Assembly: GCF_029223865.1 (NCBI RefSeq) | Contig: NZ_CP119520.1 | Coordinates: forward strand, 7,192,001 to 7,256,000 | Direction: 5' to 3' | DNA from: Telluria mixta | GTDB taxonomy: Bacteria; Pseudomonadota; Gammaproteobacteria; Burkholderiales; Burkholderiaceae_D | DNA length: 64,000 nt | Shown here: positions 32,050 to 41,358 of the stretch, piece by piece | Numbering within the stretch: position 1 is the stretch's first letter | How the letters are laid out: the number at the start of each line of letters is the position of its first letter | Position numbers and translations under genes: made by a program | The notes under the pieces: generated by a model | Database searches by the model: none | What the model was told of the DNA's origin: nothing | The model's input: the letters and a program-made list of their open reading frames with translations, nothing else

Positions 32050-34332
32050 ATGCGTCTTAGCAAGAAAAAACAGCAGCTGATCCAGCGCTCGGCTGCCGCC
32101 CTGCTCGTCCTGTCCGGCGGTGCCGCCGGCGCCGCGCACGCCCAGGATGCGGGCAGCGCCAGCGGTGCCGTCGCCGCGCCTGAAGGCAATATCGAGAAAG
32201 TCGTCGTCACCGCGCGCCGCCGCGAGGAGACGCTGCAGGATGTCCCGGTGTCCGTCACTGCGTTCAGCGCCGACCAGCTGTCGAAGCAGGCCGTCCCCGA
32301 TGTCGTCGCCCTGGCGACGGCGCTGCCGAATACCACCCTGAAGGCGTCGCGCGCCACCAACTCCACCCTCACCGCCTTCATCCGCGGCGTGGGCCAGGCC
32401 GACCCGCTGGCCGGCTTCGAATCCGGCGTCGGCATCTACCTGGACGATGTCTACCTGGCCCGCCCGCAAGGCGCCGTGGCCGACATCTACGATGTCGAGC
32501 GCATCGAGGTGCTGCGCGGCCCGCAAGGCACGCTGTACGGCCGCAACACCATTGGCGGCGCCGTCAAGTACGTCACCCGCAAGCTGGCCCCGCAGACGGA
32601 CGTGCGCCTGCGCGGCACCCTGGGCAACTACCAGGAACGCGACGCCGTCATCACGGCCAGCACGCCCGTCAGCGAGCAGCTGCGCGTGGGCGGCACCGTC
32701 GCACGATTCAAGCACGGCGGCTACGGCACGAACCTGTTCGACGGCTCGCCGAACTACGACAAGGACCTGAAGGCCGCGCGCGTGTCGGCCGAATGGACGC
32801 CGACACCCGACCTGTTCATCCGCCTCGCCGGCGACATCACGCAGGACGATTCGCATCCGAAGAACGGCCACCGCCTCATCGTCGGCCGCACGAGCGGCGC
32901 GCCGATCCTGTCCAACGTGTACGACTCGAACGCGGAGATGCTGACGGCCCTCGGCCACAAGCAGTCGGTGCGCCAGCACGGCGTCGCCGCCACCGTCGAG
33001 TGGAACGTGTCGCCCGAGCTGACGTTGAAGTCGATCACCGCGCAACGCCAGGACAAGTCGTGGGCGCCGATCGACTTCGATTCGCTGCCCGTGGTCGACA
33101 TGGAAGTGCCGGCGCTGTACACGAACCGCCAGTTCAGCCAGGAATTCAACCTGACCTATACGGGTCCGAAGATCCAGGGCGTGGCCGGCGTCTACTATAT
33201 CGACGCGAACGCGTACAACAAGTTCGACACGATCCTCGCCGGCGCCGTCCCGACCAGCACCTTCACGAGCGGGAACATCGACACGAAGGCGTGGGCCGCG
33301 TACGCGGACGGCAGCTACAACCTGACCGACGCGCTGCAGCTGTCGCTCGGCGGCCGCTACACGGTGGACAAGCGCGAGGCCGACATCTACCGCCAGATCT
33401 ACCTGGGCAACAAGGGCACGCCGGAGATGGGCAACCCGGGCGCCCTGCTGTTCCGCACCGACACCGACCTGCGCGGACTGGAGCGCGAGGACAAGAAGTT
33501 CACGCCGCGCATCGCCCTGAGCTGGAAGGCGACGCCAACGCAGAACGTCTACGCCTCGTACTCGAAGGGCTTCAAGGGCGGCGGCTTCGATCCGCGCACG
33601 AACGTGGTCGGCACGAAGATCCCGCTGACACAGGCCCGGGCCGGCTACAAGCCCGAGACGATCGGCACCTATGAACTGGGCCTGAAATCCTCGTTCAACG
33701 GCGGCCGCATCACGACCAACACCGCCGTGTTCTACAGCGACTACAAGGACGTGCAGATCCCGGGTTCGGTGGCGATCGACACCAACGGCGACGGCAAGGA
33801 CGACAGCTTCGCGGGCATCACGACCAACGCCGGCAAGGCCAAGATCAAGGGCTTCGAATTCGAGGCCGTGGCCCACCTGACGAAGGAATTCTCGTTGTCG
33901 GGCATGTACAGCTACATCGACGCCAAGTACAACGAGTACATCGTGGCGGGCGTGAACGTGGCCGACCAGCGCCACTTCCAGAACACGCCGCGCAACTCGG
34001 CGAACCTGCGCGCCACCTACGAGGTGCCGATGCCGCTGGTGGGCTACAACGGCCGCCTGTCGCTGATCGGCAGCGCATCGTACCGAGGCCAGACGTACCA
34101 GTTCGAGACCCCGTCCATCATCGACCAGGATGCGTACAAGCTGTACGACGCCAGCATCGTCTGGACCCGCGCCGATGGCAAGATCCGCGCTGGCATCCAC
34201 GGCAAGAACCTGTCGGACGTGCACTACAAGACGGCGGGCTATCTGTTCCCGACCCTGGGCAACGAAGGCACGCTGACCGCCTTCTACGGTGCGCCGCGCA
34301 CCGTGCAGGGGACGATCGAGTACCGCTTCTGA
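32050..34332 (+). CDS. TonB-dependent outer-membrane receptor
   Basis: A 760-residue outer-membrane active transporter. The start at 32050 follows AGGAGA and leads into a signal peptide ending around AHAQ. The TonB-box-like segment EKVVVTARRREETLQDVPVSV is followed by the plug domain (IRGVGQADPLAGFESGVGIY, VERIEVLRGPQGTLYGRNT) and a 22-strand barrel. It ends with a terminal aromatic residue (TIEYRF) typical of outer-membrane proteins. The type is common in Caulobacter- and sphingomonad-like uptake of complex organics. It heads a co-directional cluster with a hydrolase and an ABC transporter, suggesting import of one substrate class. Confidence 0.92.
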   Translation: MRLSKKKQQLIQRSAAALLVLSGGAAGAAHAQDAGSASGAVAAPEGNIEKVVVTARRREETLQDVPVSVTAFSADQLSKQAVPDVVALATALPNTTLKASRATNSTLTAFIRGVGQADPLAGFESGVGIYLDDVYLARPQGAVADIYDVERIEVLRGPQGTLYGRNTIGGAVKYVTRKLAPQTDVRLRGTLGNYQERDAVITASTPVSEQLRVGGTVARFKHGGYGTNLFDGSPNYDKDLKAARVSAEWTPTPDLFIRLAGDITQDDSHPKNGHRLIVGRTSGAPILSNVYDSNAEMLTALGHKQSVRQHGVAATVEWNVSPELTLKSITAQRQDKSWAPIDFDSLPVVDMEVPALYTNRQFSQEFNLTYTGPKIQGVAGVYYIDANAYNKFDTILAGAVPTSTFTSGNIDTKAWAAYADGSYNLTDALQLSLGGRYTVDKREADIYRQIYLGNKGTPEMGNPGALLFRTDTDLRGLEREDKKFTPRIALSWKATPTQNVYASYSKGFKGGGFDPRTNVVGTKIPLTQARAGYKPETIGTYELGLKSSFNGGRITTNTAVFYSDYKDVQIPGSVAIDTNGDGKDDSFAGITTNAGKAKIKGFEFEAVAHLTKEFSLSGMYSYIDAKYNEYIVAGVNVADQRHFQNTPRNSANLRATYEVPMPLVGYNGRLSLIGSASYRGQTYQFETPSIIDQDAYKLYDASIVWTRADGKIRAGIHGKNLSDVHYKTAGYLFPTLGNEGTLTAFYGAPRTVQGTIEYRF

Positions 34333-34423
34333 CCCGTCCCACCGCGTGGCCAGCCCGCCCGGCCACGCGCCCCGCACCGGCATCCGCCGCACCACCGACA
34401 TCGAACGACAGGATATCGCCAGC

Positions 34424-35314
34424 GTGGCCAACTACACTTCCATCCGCTATACGAGCAACGACGGCCTCGCGCTGCATGCGCGGGACTACCCGGCGGCCGG
34501 CGCACCGGCGGCGGACGCCGACCGGAACCGCCTGCCCGTGATCTGCATCCACGGATTGACCCGCAACGCATCCGACTTCGACGAGTTCGCACCGATCGTC
34601 GCGCGCCAGGGCCGCCGCGTGCTGGCGCTCGACGTGCGCGGACGCGGCGAGTCGCAGCGCGATCCGAACCCCGACAACTACACGCCGGGCGTGTACGCCG
34701 AGGACGTCGCCCGGTTCATGGCAGGCCTGAACATCCCGCGCGCCGTCTTCGTCGGCACGTCGATGGGCGGCCTGATCACGATGACCCTGGCCGCGAAGCA
34801 CATCGACCTGATCGCCGCCGCGGTGATCAACGACATCGGCCCCGTGATCTCGGAAAAAGGGCTGGCGCGCATCGCCGGCTACGCGGGCAGGACGGCCGCC
34901 GTGGACTCGTGGGCCGATGCCGCCGGATGCATCCGCGACATCAACGCCTGCGCCTTCCCGGACAACGTCGATGCCGACTGGGACAAATGGGCGCGCCGCG
35001 CCTTCGCCCCGGACGCCGCCGGCCGCCTGGCGCCACGCTACGACCCGAACATTGCGATCGCGCTGCAAACCGGTAAACTCAGGCCGACGTCGCTGCCGCT
35101 GCGGATGGCGTTCCGCAAGCTCACGCAGGAACGCCCCGTATTGCTCGTGCGCGGCACGCTGTCGGACCTGCTCGAAGAACGCCAGGCCGCATGGATGCGG
35201 CGCGCGGCGCCGACGATGACCTGCGTGGAAGTCCCGAACGTGGGCCATGCGCCGATGCTGACGGAGCCCGTCGCGCTGGACGCCATCCTCAAGTTCCTGG
35301 CCACCGTGCCCTAA
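34424..35314 (+). CDS. Alpha/beta-fold hydrolase
   Basis: About 296 residues. The oxyanion region ICIHGLTRNASDF, the nucleophile elbow GTSMGG and a late histidine in VGHAPMLTEP give a complete Ser-His hydrolase set; the acid is probably in the LVRGTLSDLL region. No signal peptide is visible, so it is likely cytoplasmic. The GTG at 34424 is taken as start, with AGGA about ten bases upstream; the frame is open further up. It lies between the TonB receptor and the ABC transporter genes and probably cleaves an ester, lactone or amide brought in by them. Confidence 0.85.
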   Translation: MANYTSIRYTSNDGLALHARDYPAAGAPAADADRNRLPVICIHGLTRNASDFDEFAPIVARQGRRVLALDVRGRGESQRDPNPDNYTPGVYAEDVARFMAGLNIPRAVFVGTSMGGLITMTLAAKHIDLIAAAVINDIGPVISEKGLARIAGYAGRTAAVDSWADAAGCIRDINACAFPDNVDADWDKWARRAFAPDAAGRLAPRYDPNIAIALQTGKLRPTSLPLRMAFRKLTQERPVLLVRGTLSDLLEERQAAWMRRAAPTMTCVEVPNVGHAPMLTEPVALDAILKFLATVP

Positions 35315-35324
35315 AGGAGACAAC

Positions 35325-36521
35325 ATGAATCGAATGATCAAACCCCTGCCCCTGGCCCTGTTCGCCGCCTTCGCCCTGACGGCGACCGGCTCCGCCCTGG
35401 CCGCCCCCGACCTGAAAGTCGCCCTCATCGCCGGCAAGACGGGCCAGCTGGAATCCTATGCTAAGGAAACGGAGACCGGCTTCATGCTGGGCCTCGAATA
35501 CCTCACCGGCGGCAAGATGGAAATCAACGGCCGCAAGCTGAAGGTGATCGTCAAGGACGACCAGGGCAAGCCCGACCTCTCGCGCACCCTGCTGGCGGAG
35601 GCATACGGCGACGACAAGGCCGACATCGCCGTGGGCACGACGTCGTCCGGCGCCGCGCTCGCGATGCTGCCCGTCGCGAAGGAATACAAGAAGGTGCTGA
35701 TCGTCGAACCGGCCGTGGCCGACGAGATCACGGGCGCCAAGTGGAACAAGTACATCTTCCGCACCGCCCGCAATTCGATGCAGGACGCGCTGGCCGCGGC
35801 GTCGACGCTGAAGAACGGCAGCGTGGCGTTCCTCGCGCAGGATTATGCGTTCGGCCGCGACGCCATCAAGGCCGGCAAGGAAGCGCTGGCCGCCACGGGC
35901 AGCAAGGCGAACGTCGTGCACGAGGAATACGCGCCGGCCGCCGCGACCGACTTCACGGCCCCCACGCAGCGGCTGTTCGATGCATTGAAAGACAAACCAC
36001 AGCCGCGCGTGCTGGCCATCGTCTGGGCCGGCCCGAACCCGATGAACAAGATCGCGGACATGAAGCCGGAACGCTACGGCATCTCGCTCGCCCCTGGCGG
36101 CAACATCCTGCCCGTGATGAAGACGTGGAAGGCGTACGCCGGCACGGAAGGCACGATCAATTACTACTACGGCTTCCCGAAGAACAAGATGAACGACTGG
36201 CTCGTGGCCGAGCACACGAAGCGCTTCAAGGCGCCGCCCGACATGTTCACGGCGGGCGGCATGGCAGCAGCAGCGGCCGTCGTCGCGGCGCTGCAGAAAG
36301 TCCCGTCCGGGAACGGCGACCAGATGGTCACCGCGCTGGAAGGCGCGTCGTTCGAGACGCCGAAGGGTACGATGACCTTCCGCAAGGAAGACCACCAGGC
36401 GCTGCAGCCGATGTACCACTTCCGCATCAAGAAGGACCAGAAGAGCGAATGGGACCTGCTGGAACTGGTGCGCGAAATCCCGGCCAGCGAGCTGCCGCTG
36501 CCCGTCCGGAACAAACGCTGA
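35325..36521 (+). CDS. livK: Branched-chain amino-acid-type ABC transporter, substrate-binding protein
   Basis: A 398-residue periplasmic binding protein with a signal peptide ending ALA-AP near residue 27 and the type I periplasmic fold (LKVALIAGKTGQLESYAKET, VGTTSSGAALAMLPVAKEY). It lies 10 bases after the hydrolase and 1 base before the ATPase gene. The family binds amino acids, amides, urea or aromatic acids; the hydrolase and TonB receptor nearby argue for something other than leucine. The gene symbol indicates family only. Confidence 0.85.
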   Translation: MNRMIKPLPLALFAAFALTATGSALAAPDLKVALIAGKTGQLESYAKETETGFMLGLEYLTGGKMEINGRKLKVIVKDDQGKPDLSRTLLAEAYGDDKADIAVGTTSSGAALAMLPVAKEYKKVLIVEPAVADEITGAKWNKYIFRTARNSMQDALAAASTLKNGSVAFLAQDYAFGRDAIKAGKEALAATGSKANVVHEEYAPAAATDFTAPTQRLFDALKDKPQPRVLAIVWAGPNPMNKIADMKPERYGISLAPGGNILPVMKTWKAYAGTEGTINYYYGFPKNKMNDWLVAEHTKRFKAPPDMFTAGGMAAAAAVVAALQKVPSGNGDQMVTALEGASFETPKGTMTFRKEDHQALQPMYHFRIKKDQKSEWDLLELVREIPASELPLPVRNKR

Positions 36522-36522
36522 T

Positions 36523-37284
36523 ATGGCCACGCCTTCGCTCTTCACGCGCGACCTGACGATCCGCTTCGGCGGCCACGTGGCCGTCAACGCGGTGACGGCC
36601 GAGTTCTACCCGGGCACGCTGACCGTGATCGTGGGCCCGAACGGCGCCGGCAAGACGACGTACTTCAACCTGATCTCCGGCCAGTTGCCCGCGACGTCCG
36701 GCAGCGTGTTCGTGGGCGGCCAGGACGTCACCCGGCTCGGTCCCGCGCGCCGCACGCGCCTGGGCGTGGGCCGTGCGTTCCAGCTGACGAATCTGTTCCC
36801 GCATTTGACCGTGCTGGAAAACGTGAGGCTGGCCGTGCAGAGCCGCGCGGGCATCGGCATGAGCATGCTGTCGCTGTGGTTCGGCCACAAGGAAGTCATC
36901 CAGCGCGCCGAACACTACCTTGAGCGCGTGTCGATGATCGGAAAACGCGCCGCCTACGTCGGCACGCTGTCGCACGGCGACCAGCGCAAGCTGGAGGTGG
37001 CGATCCTGCTCGCGCTGGAGCCGGCTATCCTGATGTTCGACGAACCCACGGCCGGCATGAGCGTGGACGAGGTGCCCGTGGTGCTCGACCTGATCCACCA
37101 GGTCAAGGCCGAGCGCAACAGGACTGTCCTGCTCGTCGAGCACAAGATGGACGTCGTGCGCGCGCTGGCCGACCGCATCGTCGTGCTGCACAACGGCACG
37201 CTGGTGGCGGATGGTGAGCCGGCCGAGGTGATGCAATCGAAAATCGTGCAGGAGGCCTATCTTGGCACCCCCGAACCCGCATGA
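36523..37284 (+). CDS. livG: Branched-chain amino-acid-type ABC transporter, ATPase LivG-like
   Basis: A 253-residue ATP-binding subunit. Walker A is GPNGAGKTT, the signature region is [17 protein letters not shown] (LSHGD variant common in LivG) and Walker B is [12 protein letters not shown]. The [13 protein letters not shown] segment with RAFQL is typical of the LivG branch. It would pair with the LivF-like ATPase under the two permeases. Confidence 0.9.
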   Translation: MATPSLFTRDLTIRFGGHVAVNAVTAEFYPGTLTVIVGPNGAGKTTYFNLISGQLPATSGSVFVGGQDVTRLGPARRTRLGVGRAFQLTNLFPHLTVLENVRLAVQSRAGIGMSMLSLWFGHKEVIQRAEHYLERVSMIGKRAAYVGTLSHGDQRKLEVAILLALEPAILMFDEPTAGMSVDEVPVVLDLIHQVKAERNRTVLLVEHKMDVVRALADRIVVLHNGTLVADGEPAEVMQSKIVQEAYLGTPEPA

Positions 37285-37306
37285 CACGCTGAGAACGAAG
37301 CTGCCC

Positions 37307-38032
37307 ATGACCGAACCCATCCTGACGCTGTCCGGCGTCCACACCCACATCGGCCAGTACCACATCCTGCAGGGCGTCGACCTCGTGGTCCCGCGCGGCG
37401 GCCTGGCCGTGCTGCTTGGCCGCAACGGCGCCGGCAAGACGACCACCTTGCGCACCATCATGGGCCTGTGGAAGGCCAGCCGCGGGACGATCACGTTCGA
37501 CGGCCGCGACATCACGAAGCTGTCCACACCGGACATCGCCCGCGCCGGCATCGCCTACGTCCCGGAAAGCATGGCCGTGTTTTCCGAACTCACGGTGCGC
37601 GAGAACCTGTATCTCGCCGCGCGCAACGGCCCGCTGGACGCGGCGCGCGTGGACTGGATCTGCGGCTTCTTCCCCGCGCTGAAGAAATTCTGGAACTACC
37701 CGGCGGGCAACCTGTCGGGCGGCCAGAAGCAGATGGTGGCCATCGCCCGCGCGATCGTCGAGCCGAAGAAGCTGCTGCTCGTGGACGAGCCGACCAAGGG
37801 CCTGGCACCCGCCATCGTGCAAAGCCTGATGGCGGCGTTCCGCGACCTCAAGGACACGAGCACGACCATCCTGCTCGTCGAACAGAATTTCAACTTCGTG
37901 CGCACGCTCGGTGACAGCGTGGGCGTCATGGACGACGGCCGTGTCGTCCACGCGGGCCTGATGCACGACCTGGCGCACGACGACGCCCTGCAGCAGCGCC
38001 TGCTCGGCCTGTCGCTCGACTCCCATCAATGA
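37307..38032 (+). CDS. livF: Branched-chain amino-acid-type ABC transporter, ATPase LivF-like
   Basis: A 241-residue second ATPase. Walker A is GRNGAGKTT, the signature LSGGQKQMVAIARA, Walker B LLLVDEPTKGLAP. The start is ATG 37307 (MTEPILTLSGVHTHIGQYHIL). A TTG at 37262 would add residues overlapping the previous gene. The stop overlaps the livH start (ATGA), so translation is coupled. Confidence 0.9.
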   Translation: MTEPILTLSGVHTHIGQYHILQGVDLVVPRGGLAVLLGRNGAGKTTTLRTIMGLWKASRGTITFDGRDITKLSTPDIARAGIAYVPESMAVFSELTVRENLYLAARNGPLDAARVDWICGFFPALKKFWNYPAGNLSGGQKQMVAIARAIVEPKKLLLVDEPTKGLAPAIVQSLMAAFRDLKDTSTTILLVEQNFNFVRTLGDSVGVMDDGRVVHAGLMHDLAHDDALQQRLLGLSLDSHQ

Positions 38033-39063
38033 ACGAGACAACGATGAGTGCAACCCTCCCAATTGCCCAGGCGGATGCCCCGCTGCCGGCGGCACGGCGC
38101 GACATCGCCCCGCTGCTGCTCGTGCCAGCCGTCGTGCTGGCGGCGCTGCCCTTCATGAGCTTCCCGACCTGGATCACCCTGACGGTGGCCGGGCTCGCGA
38201 TGGGCATGATGATTTTTATTATGGCCAGCGGCCTCACGCTGGTGTTCGGCCTGATGAGCGTGCTGAACTTCGGCCACGGCGCGTTCGTCTCCGTCGGCGC
38301 GTTCACCGCGACGTTCGTGCTGCTGCCGATGCGCGGCTGGCTCGAGATGGATTCGCTGCTCGCCAACCTCGGCGTACTGGGCCTCGCGGTGCTCCTCGCG
38401 ATGGTCGTCACGGCGCTGCTCGGCTGGGCGTTCGAACGGGTCGTCATCATGCCCGTGTACGGCCAGCATCTGAAGCAGATCCTGATCACGATGGGCGGCA
38501 TGATCGTGTCCGAACAACTCATCAACGTGATCTGGGGCGCCGAGCAGATCGCCCTGCCGCTGCCGGCCGCGCTGCGCGGCGCCGTGTTCCTGGGCGAGGC
38601 GGCCATCGAGAAATACCGGCTGCTGGCGGTCGTCGTCGGCGTCGTCGTGTTCGCCACGATGTTCCTCACCCTGAACCGCACGAAGATCGGCCTCCTGATC
38701 CGCGCCGGCGTCGAGAACGGTGAGATGGTCGAGGCGCTGGGCTACCGCATCCGCCGCCTGTTCGTGGGCGTCTTCGCGGCAGGCTCCGCGCTGGCGGGCC
38801 TCGGCGGCGTCATGTGGGGCCTGTACAAGGAGACGCTCGTGGCGCACATGGGCAGCGAGATCATGGTGCTGACGTTCATCGTCATCATCATCGGCGGCCT
38901 GGGTTCCGTCGGCGGCTGCTTCATCGGCTCCCTGCTGATCGCGCTCGTCGCCAACTATGCCGGCTTCCTCGCGCCGAAGGTGGCGCTCGTCTCGAACATC
39001 GTGCTGATGATCGCCGTCCTCCTGTGGCGCCCGGCCGGCCTGTACACGAAAGGACGTCACTGA
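38029..39063 (+). CDS. livH: Branched-chain amino-acid-type ABC transporter, permease LivH-like
   Basis: A 344-residue inner-membrane permease with about nine helices and the LivH signature MASGLTLVFGLMSVLNFGHG near residue 65 and the late loop IIGGLGSVGGCFIGSLL. The first 25 residues form a cytoplasmic tail longer than in typical LivH. The start overlaps livF; a second ATG lies at 38044. Confidence 0.9.
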   Translation: MNETTMSATLPIAQADAPLPAARRDIAPLLLVPAVVLAALPFMSFPTWITLTVAGLAMGMMIFIMASGLTLVFGLMSVLNFGHGAFVSVGAFTATFVLLPMRGWLEMDSLLANLGVLGLAVLLAMVVTALLGWAFERVVIMPVYGQHLKQILITMGGMIVSEQLINVIWGAEQIALPLPAALRGAVFLGEAAIEKYRLLAVVVGVVVFATMFLTLNRTKIGLLIRAGVENGEMVEALGYRIRRLFVGVFAAGSALAGLGGVMWGLYKETLVAHMGSEIMVLTFIVIIIGGLGSVGGCFIGSLLIALVANYAGFLAPKVALVSNIVLMIAVLLWRPAGLYTKGRH

Positions 39064-39064
39064 C

Positions 39065-40135
39065 ATGCTGATCAAGCTTCTTTCCGGCGACCTGCCGCGC
39101 AGCCGCGCGCTGACCGCCCTCCTCGTCGTCATCCTGCTCGGCCTGCTGTTCGCGCCGTTCCTCTTTTCCGGTGCGCGCCCGCTGAACACGGCGGCCACGA
39201 TCTGCGTCTACATCGTGCTCGTCGCCTCGTACGACCTGCTGCTGGGCTATACGGGCATCGTGTCGTTCGCCCACACGATGTTCTACGGCATCGGCGCGTA
39301 CGGCGTCGGCATCGCATTGTCGAGCGTGGACGAGCCGACGTGGGGCGCCATCGTCACGGGGCTCGCCGGCGCGCTGGCATTGACCGTCGTGCTGGCCTTC
39401 GTCATCGGCCTGTTCGCCCTGCGCGTGCGCGCCATCTTCTACGCGATGATCACGCTGGCCGTCGCGTCGTCGTTCTCCGTGCTCGCGTCGCAGCTGTCCG
39501 ACTTCACGGGCGGCGAGGACGGCCGCACGTTCAGCGTGCCGGACGTCCTGTCGCCGGGCTTCACGCTGATGGAGAACGAGGTGTTCGGGCGCAGCGTCGA
39601 CGGCAAGCTGATCACGTATTACCTCGTGTTCGCGGGCTGCCTCGTGCTGTTCCTGTTCCTGCTGCGGCTCGTGAACTCGCCGTTCGGCCGCGTGCTGCAG
39701 GCGATCCGCGAGAACGAATTCCGCGCCGAGGCGCTCGGCTACCGCACGGTCGTCTACCGCATCTGGGCCAACGTGCTGGGCGCCGTCGTCGCCGCGCTGG
39801 CGGGCGCGCTGATGGCCTTGTGGCTGCGCTACGTGGGCCCGAAGACGAGCCTCGGCTTCGAAGTCATGACGGACATCCTGCTCATCGTCGTCATCGGCGG
39901 CATGGGCACGATGTATGGCGCCGTCGTGGGCGCGACCCTGTTCATCCTTGCGCAGAACTATCTCAAGACGCTGATGGGCCAGGCATCCGAGATGCTGTCC
40001 GGCATCCCGCTGCTGGCCGCCGCGCTGCATCCGGACCGCTGGATGCTGTGGCTCGGCGTGCTGTTCATCCTCTCCATCTACTTCTTCCCGATCGGCATCG
40101 TCGGCAAGCTGCGTCTGCGCCGCCTCGCACGCTGA
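39065..40135 (+). CDS. livM: Branched-chain amino-acid-type ABC transporter, permease LivM-like
   Basis: A 356-residue inner-membrane permease with the LivM pattern: YDLLLGYTGIVSFAHTMFYG near residue 58, the cytoplasmic coupling loop AIRENEFRAEALGY and VIGGMGTMYGAVVGA. It is the last gene of the K-G-F-H-M cluster, an order different from the E. coli K-H-M-G-F order. Confidence 0.9.
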   Translation: MLIKLLSGDLPRSRALTALLVVILLGLLFAPFLFSGARPLNTAATICVYIVLVASYDLLLGYTGIVSFAHTMFYGIGAYGVGIALSSVDEPTWGAIVTGLAGALALTVVLAFVIGLFALRVRAIFYAMITLAVASSFSVLASQLSDFTGGEDGRTFSVPDVLSPGFTLMENEVFGRSVDGKLITYYLVFAGCLVLFLFLLRLVNSPFGRVLQAIRENEFRAEALGYRTVVYRIWANVLGAVVAALAGALMALWLRYVGPKTSLGFEVMTDILLIVVIGGMGTMYGAVVGATLFILAQNYLKTLMGQASEMLSGIPLLAAALHPDRWMLWLGVLFILSIYFFPIGIVGKLRLRRLAR

Positions 40136-40145
40136 TGTTCATCCG

Positions 40146-40170
40146 CCGGAGGGCCGTCGCTGCCCTCCGG
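40146..40170 (+). terminator. Hairpin after livM (terminator-like, no T run)
   Basis: A perfect 9-bp stem CCGGAGGGC/GCCCTCCGG with a 7-base loop lies 10 bases after the livM stop. There is no run of T, so it may stabilise the 3' end or act with Rho instead of terminating alone. Confidence 0.4.
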
Positions 40171-40304
40171 TCCCGTCTCGCGCCCCGTCGCGGCCCGCCC
40201 GTCGATACCCTGGTCTTGTCCAGCCGGTTCGTTAGCTGAAAATCAAGAGTCGTTGTCATCCGACTCATAAGATGAGCCCATTCATATTCCGTGAAAGGGC
40301 GTCC

Positions 40305-40967
40305 ATGAAACCCGTAAAAACCTTGCTGGCGACAGCCGCGCTGTCGCTGGCCGCAGTGGGCGCGACGACCGCGCGCGCGGCCGGGGTCGAAGTGCTCAAC
40401 GAAGGATTCGACGACGTGGCCGGCCTCGCCGGATGGGCGCAGGTCAACCGCAGCGTCCCGGCCGGCGACGCCTGGTTCCAAGGCAACCCGGCGCTGTTCC
40501 CGGCCCAGTCCGGCGCGCCCGGCGCCTATGCGGCCGTGAACTTCCTCAGCGCCGCGAACGGCAGCGGCAGCGTCGACAACTGGCTCATCACGCCGGTGCT
40601 CGACCTGTCCGGCACCACCGTGCTGAACTTTTATACGCGGCACGACACGCAGCCCGGCTTCAACGACCTGCTCGAAGTACGCTACGCGGCAGGCACCGGC
40701 ACCGACATGGCCGACTTCACGACCCTGCTGACGACGGTCGGCGGCACGGCCGGCTACCCGACGGACTGGCAGCAATTCACGGCCACTGTCACGAACAGCG
40801 GCAACGGCCGCTTCGCATTCCGCTACCTGGGTCCGGCCGATACCCTGAACTATGTCGGCCTCGATACGGTCTCGGTCGTAACGGCGGTGCCGGAGCCGGC
40901 CCACTGGATGATGCTGGCGCTGGGCCTGGGCATGATCACCCTGCTGCGCCGCCGGCCGCACCTTTGA
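40305..40967 (+). CDS. PEP-CTERM sorted exported protein (choice-of-anchor J-like)
   Basis: A 220-residue exported protein. The start at 40305 gives a signal peptide ending ARAA. The body has a beta-sandwich pattern typical of choice-of-anchor J/MAM-like proteins (EGFDDVAGLAGW, DNWLITPVLDL, GRFAFRYLG). It ends with the exosortase sorting signal: VPEPAHW, a hydrophobic helix, then RRRPHL. The exosortase would cut and anchor or release it at the surface. The exosortase gene is not in this window. It starts a three-gene secreted cluster. Confidence 0.87.
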   Translation: MKPVKTLLATAALSLAAVGATTARAAGVEVLNEGFDDVAGLAGWAQVNRSVPAGDAWFQGNPALFPAQSGAPGAYAAVNFLSAANGSGSVDNWLITPVLDLSGTTVLNFYTRHDTQPGFNDLLEVRYAAGTGTDMADFTTLLTTVGGTAGYPTDWQQFTATVTNSGNGRFAFRYLGPADTLNYVGLDTVSVVTAVPEPAHWMMLALGLGMITLLRRRPHL

Positions 40968-40980
40968 ACGGGAGGAAGCC

Positions 40981-41358
40981 ATGTCCAAGGAAAAACTGCT
41001 CACCATCGGCACGCTGGCCGCCCTGTGCGTGCTGGCCGCCTTTTCGATACACGCCAAGGCCGCCGGCCAGGAAGGCATGGTCGTCGTGCGCGACCCGCAG
41101 ACCGGTCAATTGCGGGCGCCGACGGCCGACGAGTTGAAGGAATTGCGCGCGAAAACACCCGCCACCGCCGGCCTCGCCGCGCCCCGCACGCCTGCCACGA
41201 TCACCCGCGGCGACGGCTCGCGCGGCGTGCGCCTCGGCGAAAAAGGCATGGTCTACGACGTCGTCACGCGCGGGCCCGACGGCAAGCTGACGCACGAATG
41301 CGTGCAGGGCGAGGACCTCGATCACAACCACGGGGAGTCGAAGCATGAGAGCCGCTGA
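40981..41358 (+). CDS. Small exported protein downstream of PEP-CTERM gene (possible post-PEP-CTERM-1 family)
   Basis: A 125-residue protein with an N-terminal signal or membrane segment (LLTIGTLAALCVLAAFSIHA). A mature part repeats charged and Gly-rich stretches (MVVVRDPQTGQLRAPTADEL, GVRLGEKGMVYDVVTRGPDG) and ends in a His-rich tail CVQGEDLDHNHGESKH. The position just after a PEP-CTERM gene fits the family called post-PEP-CTERM-1, an assignment made from memory of its layout. The His/Asp/Glu tail could bind metal. It overlaps the next gene by 14 bases. Confidence 0.6.
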   Translation: MSKEKLLTIGTLAALCVLAAFSIHAKAAGQEGMVVVRDPQTGQLRAPTADELKELRAKTPATAGLAAPRTPATITRGDGSRGVRLGEKGMVYDVVTRGPDGKLTHECVQGEDLDHNHGESKHESR

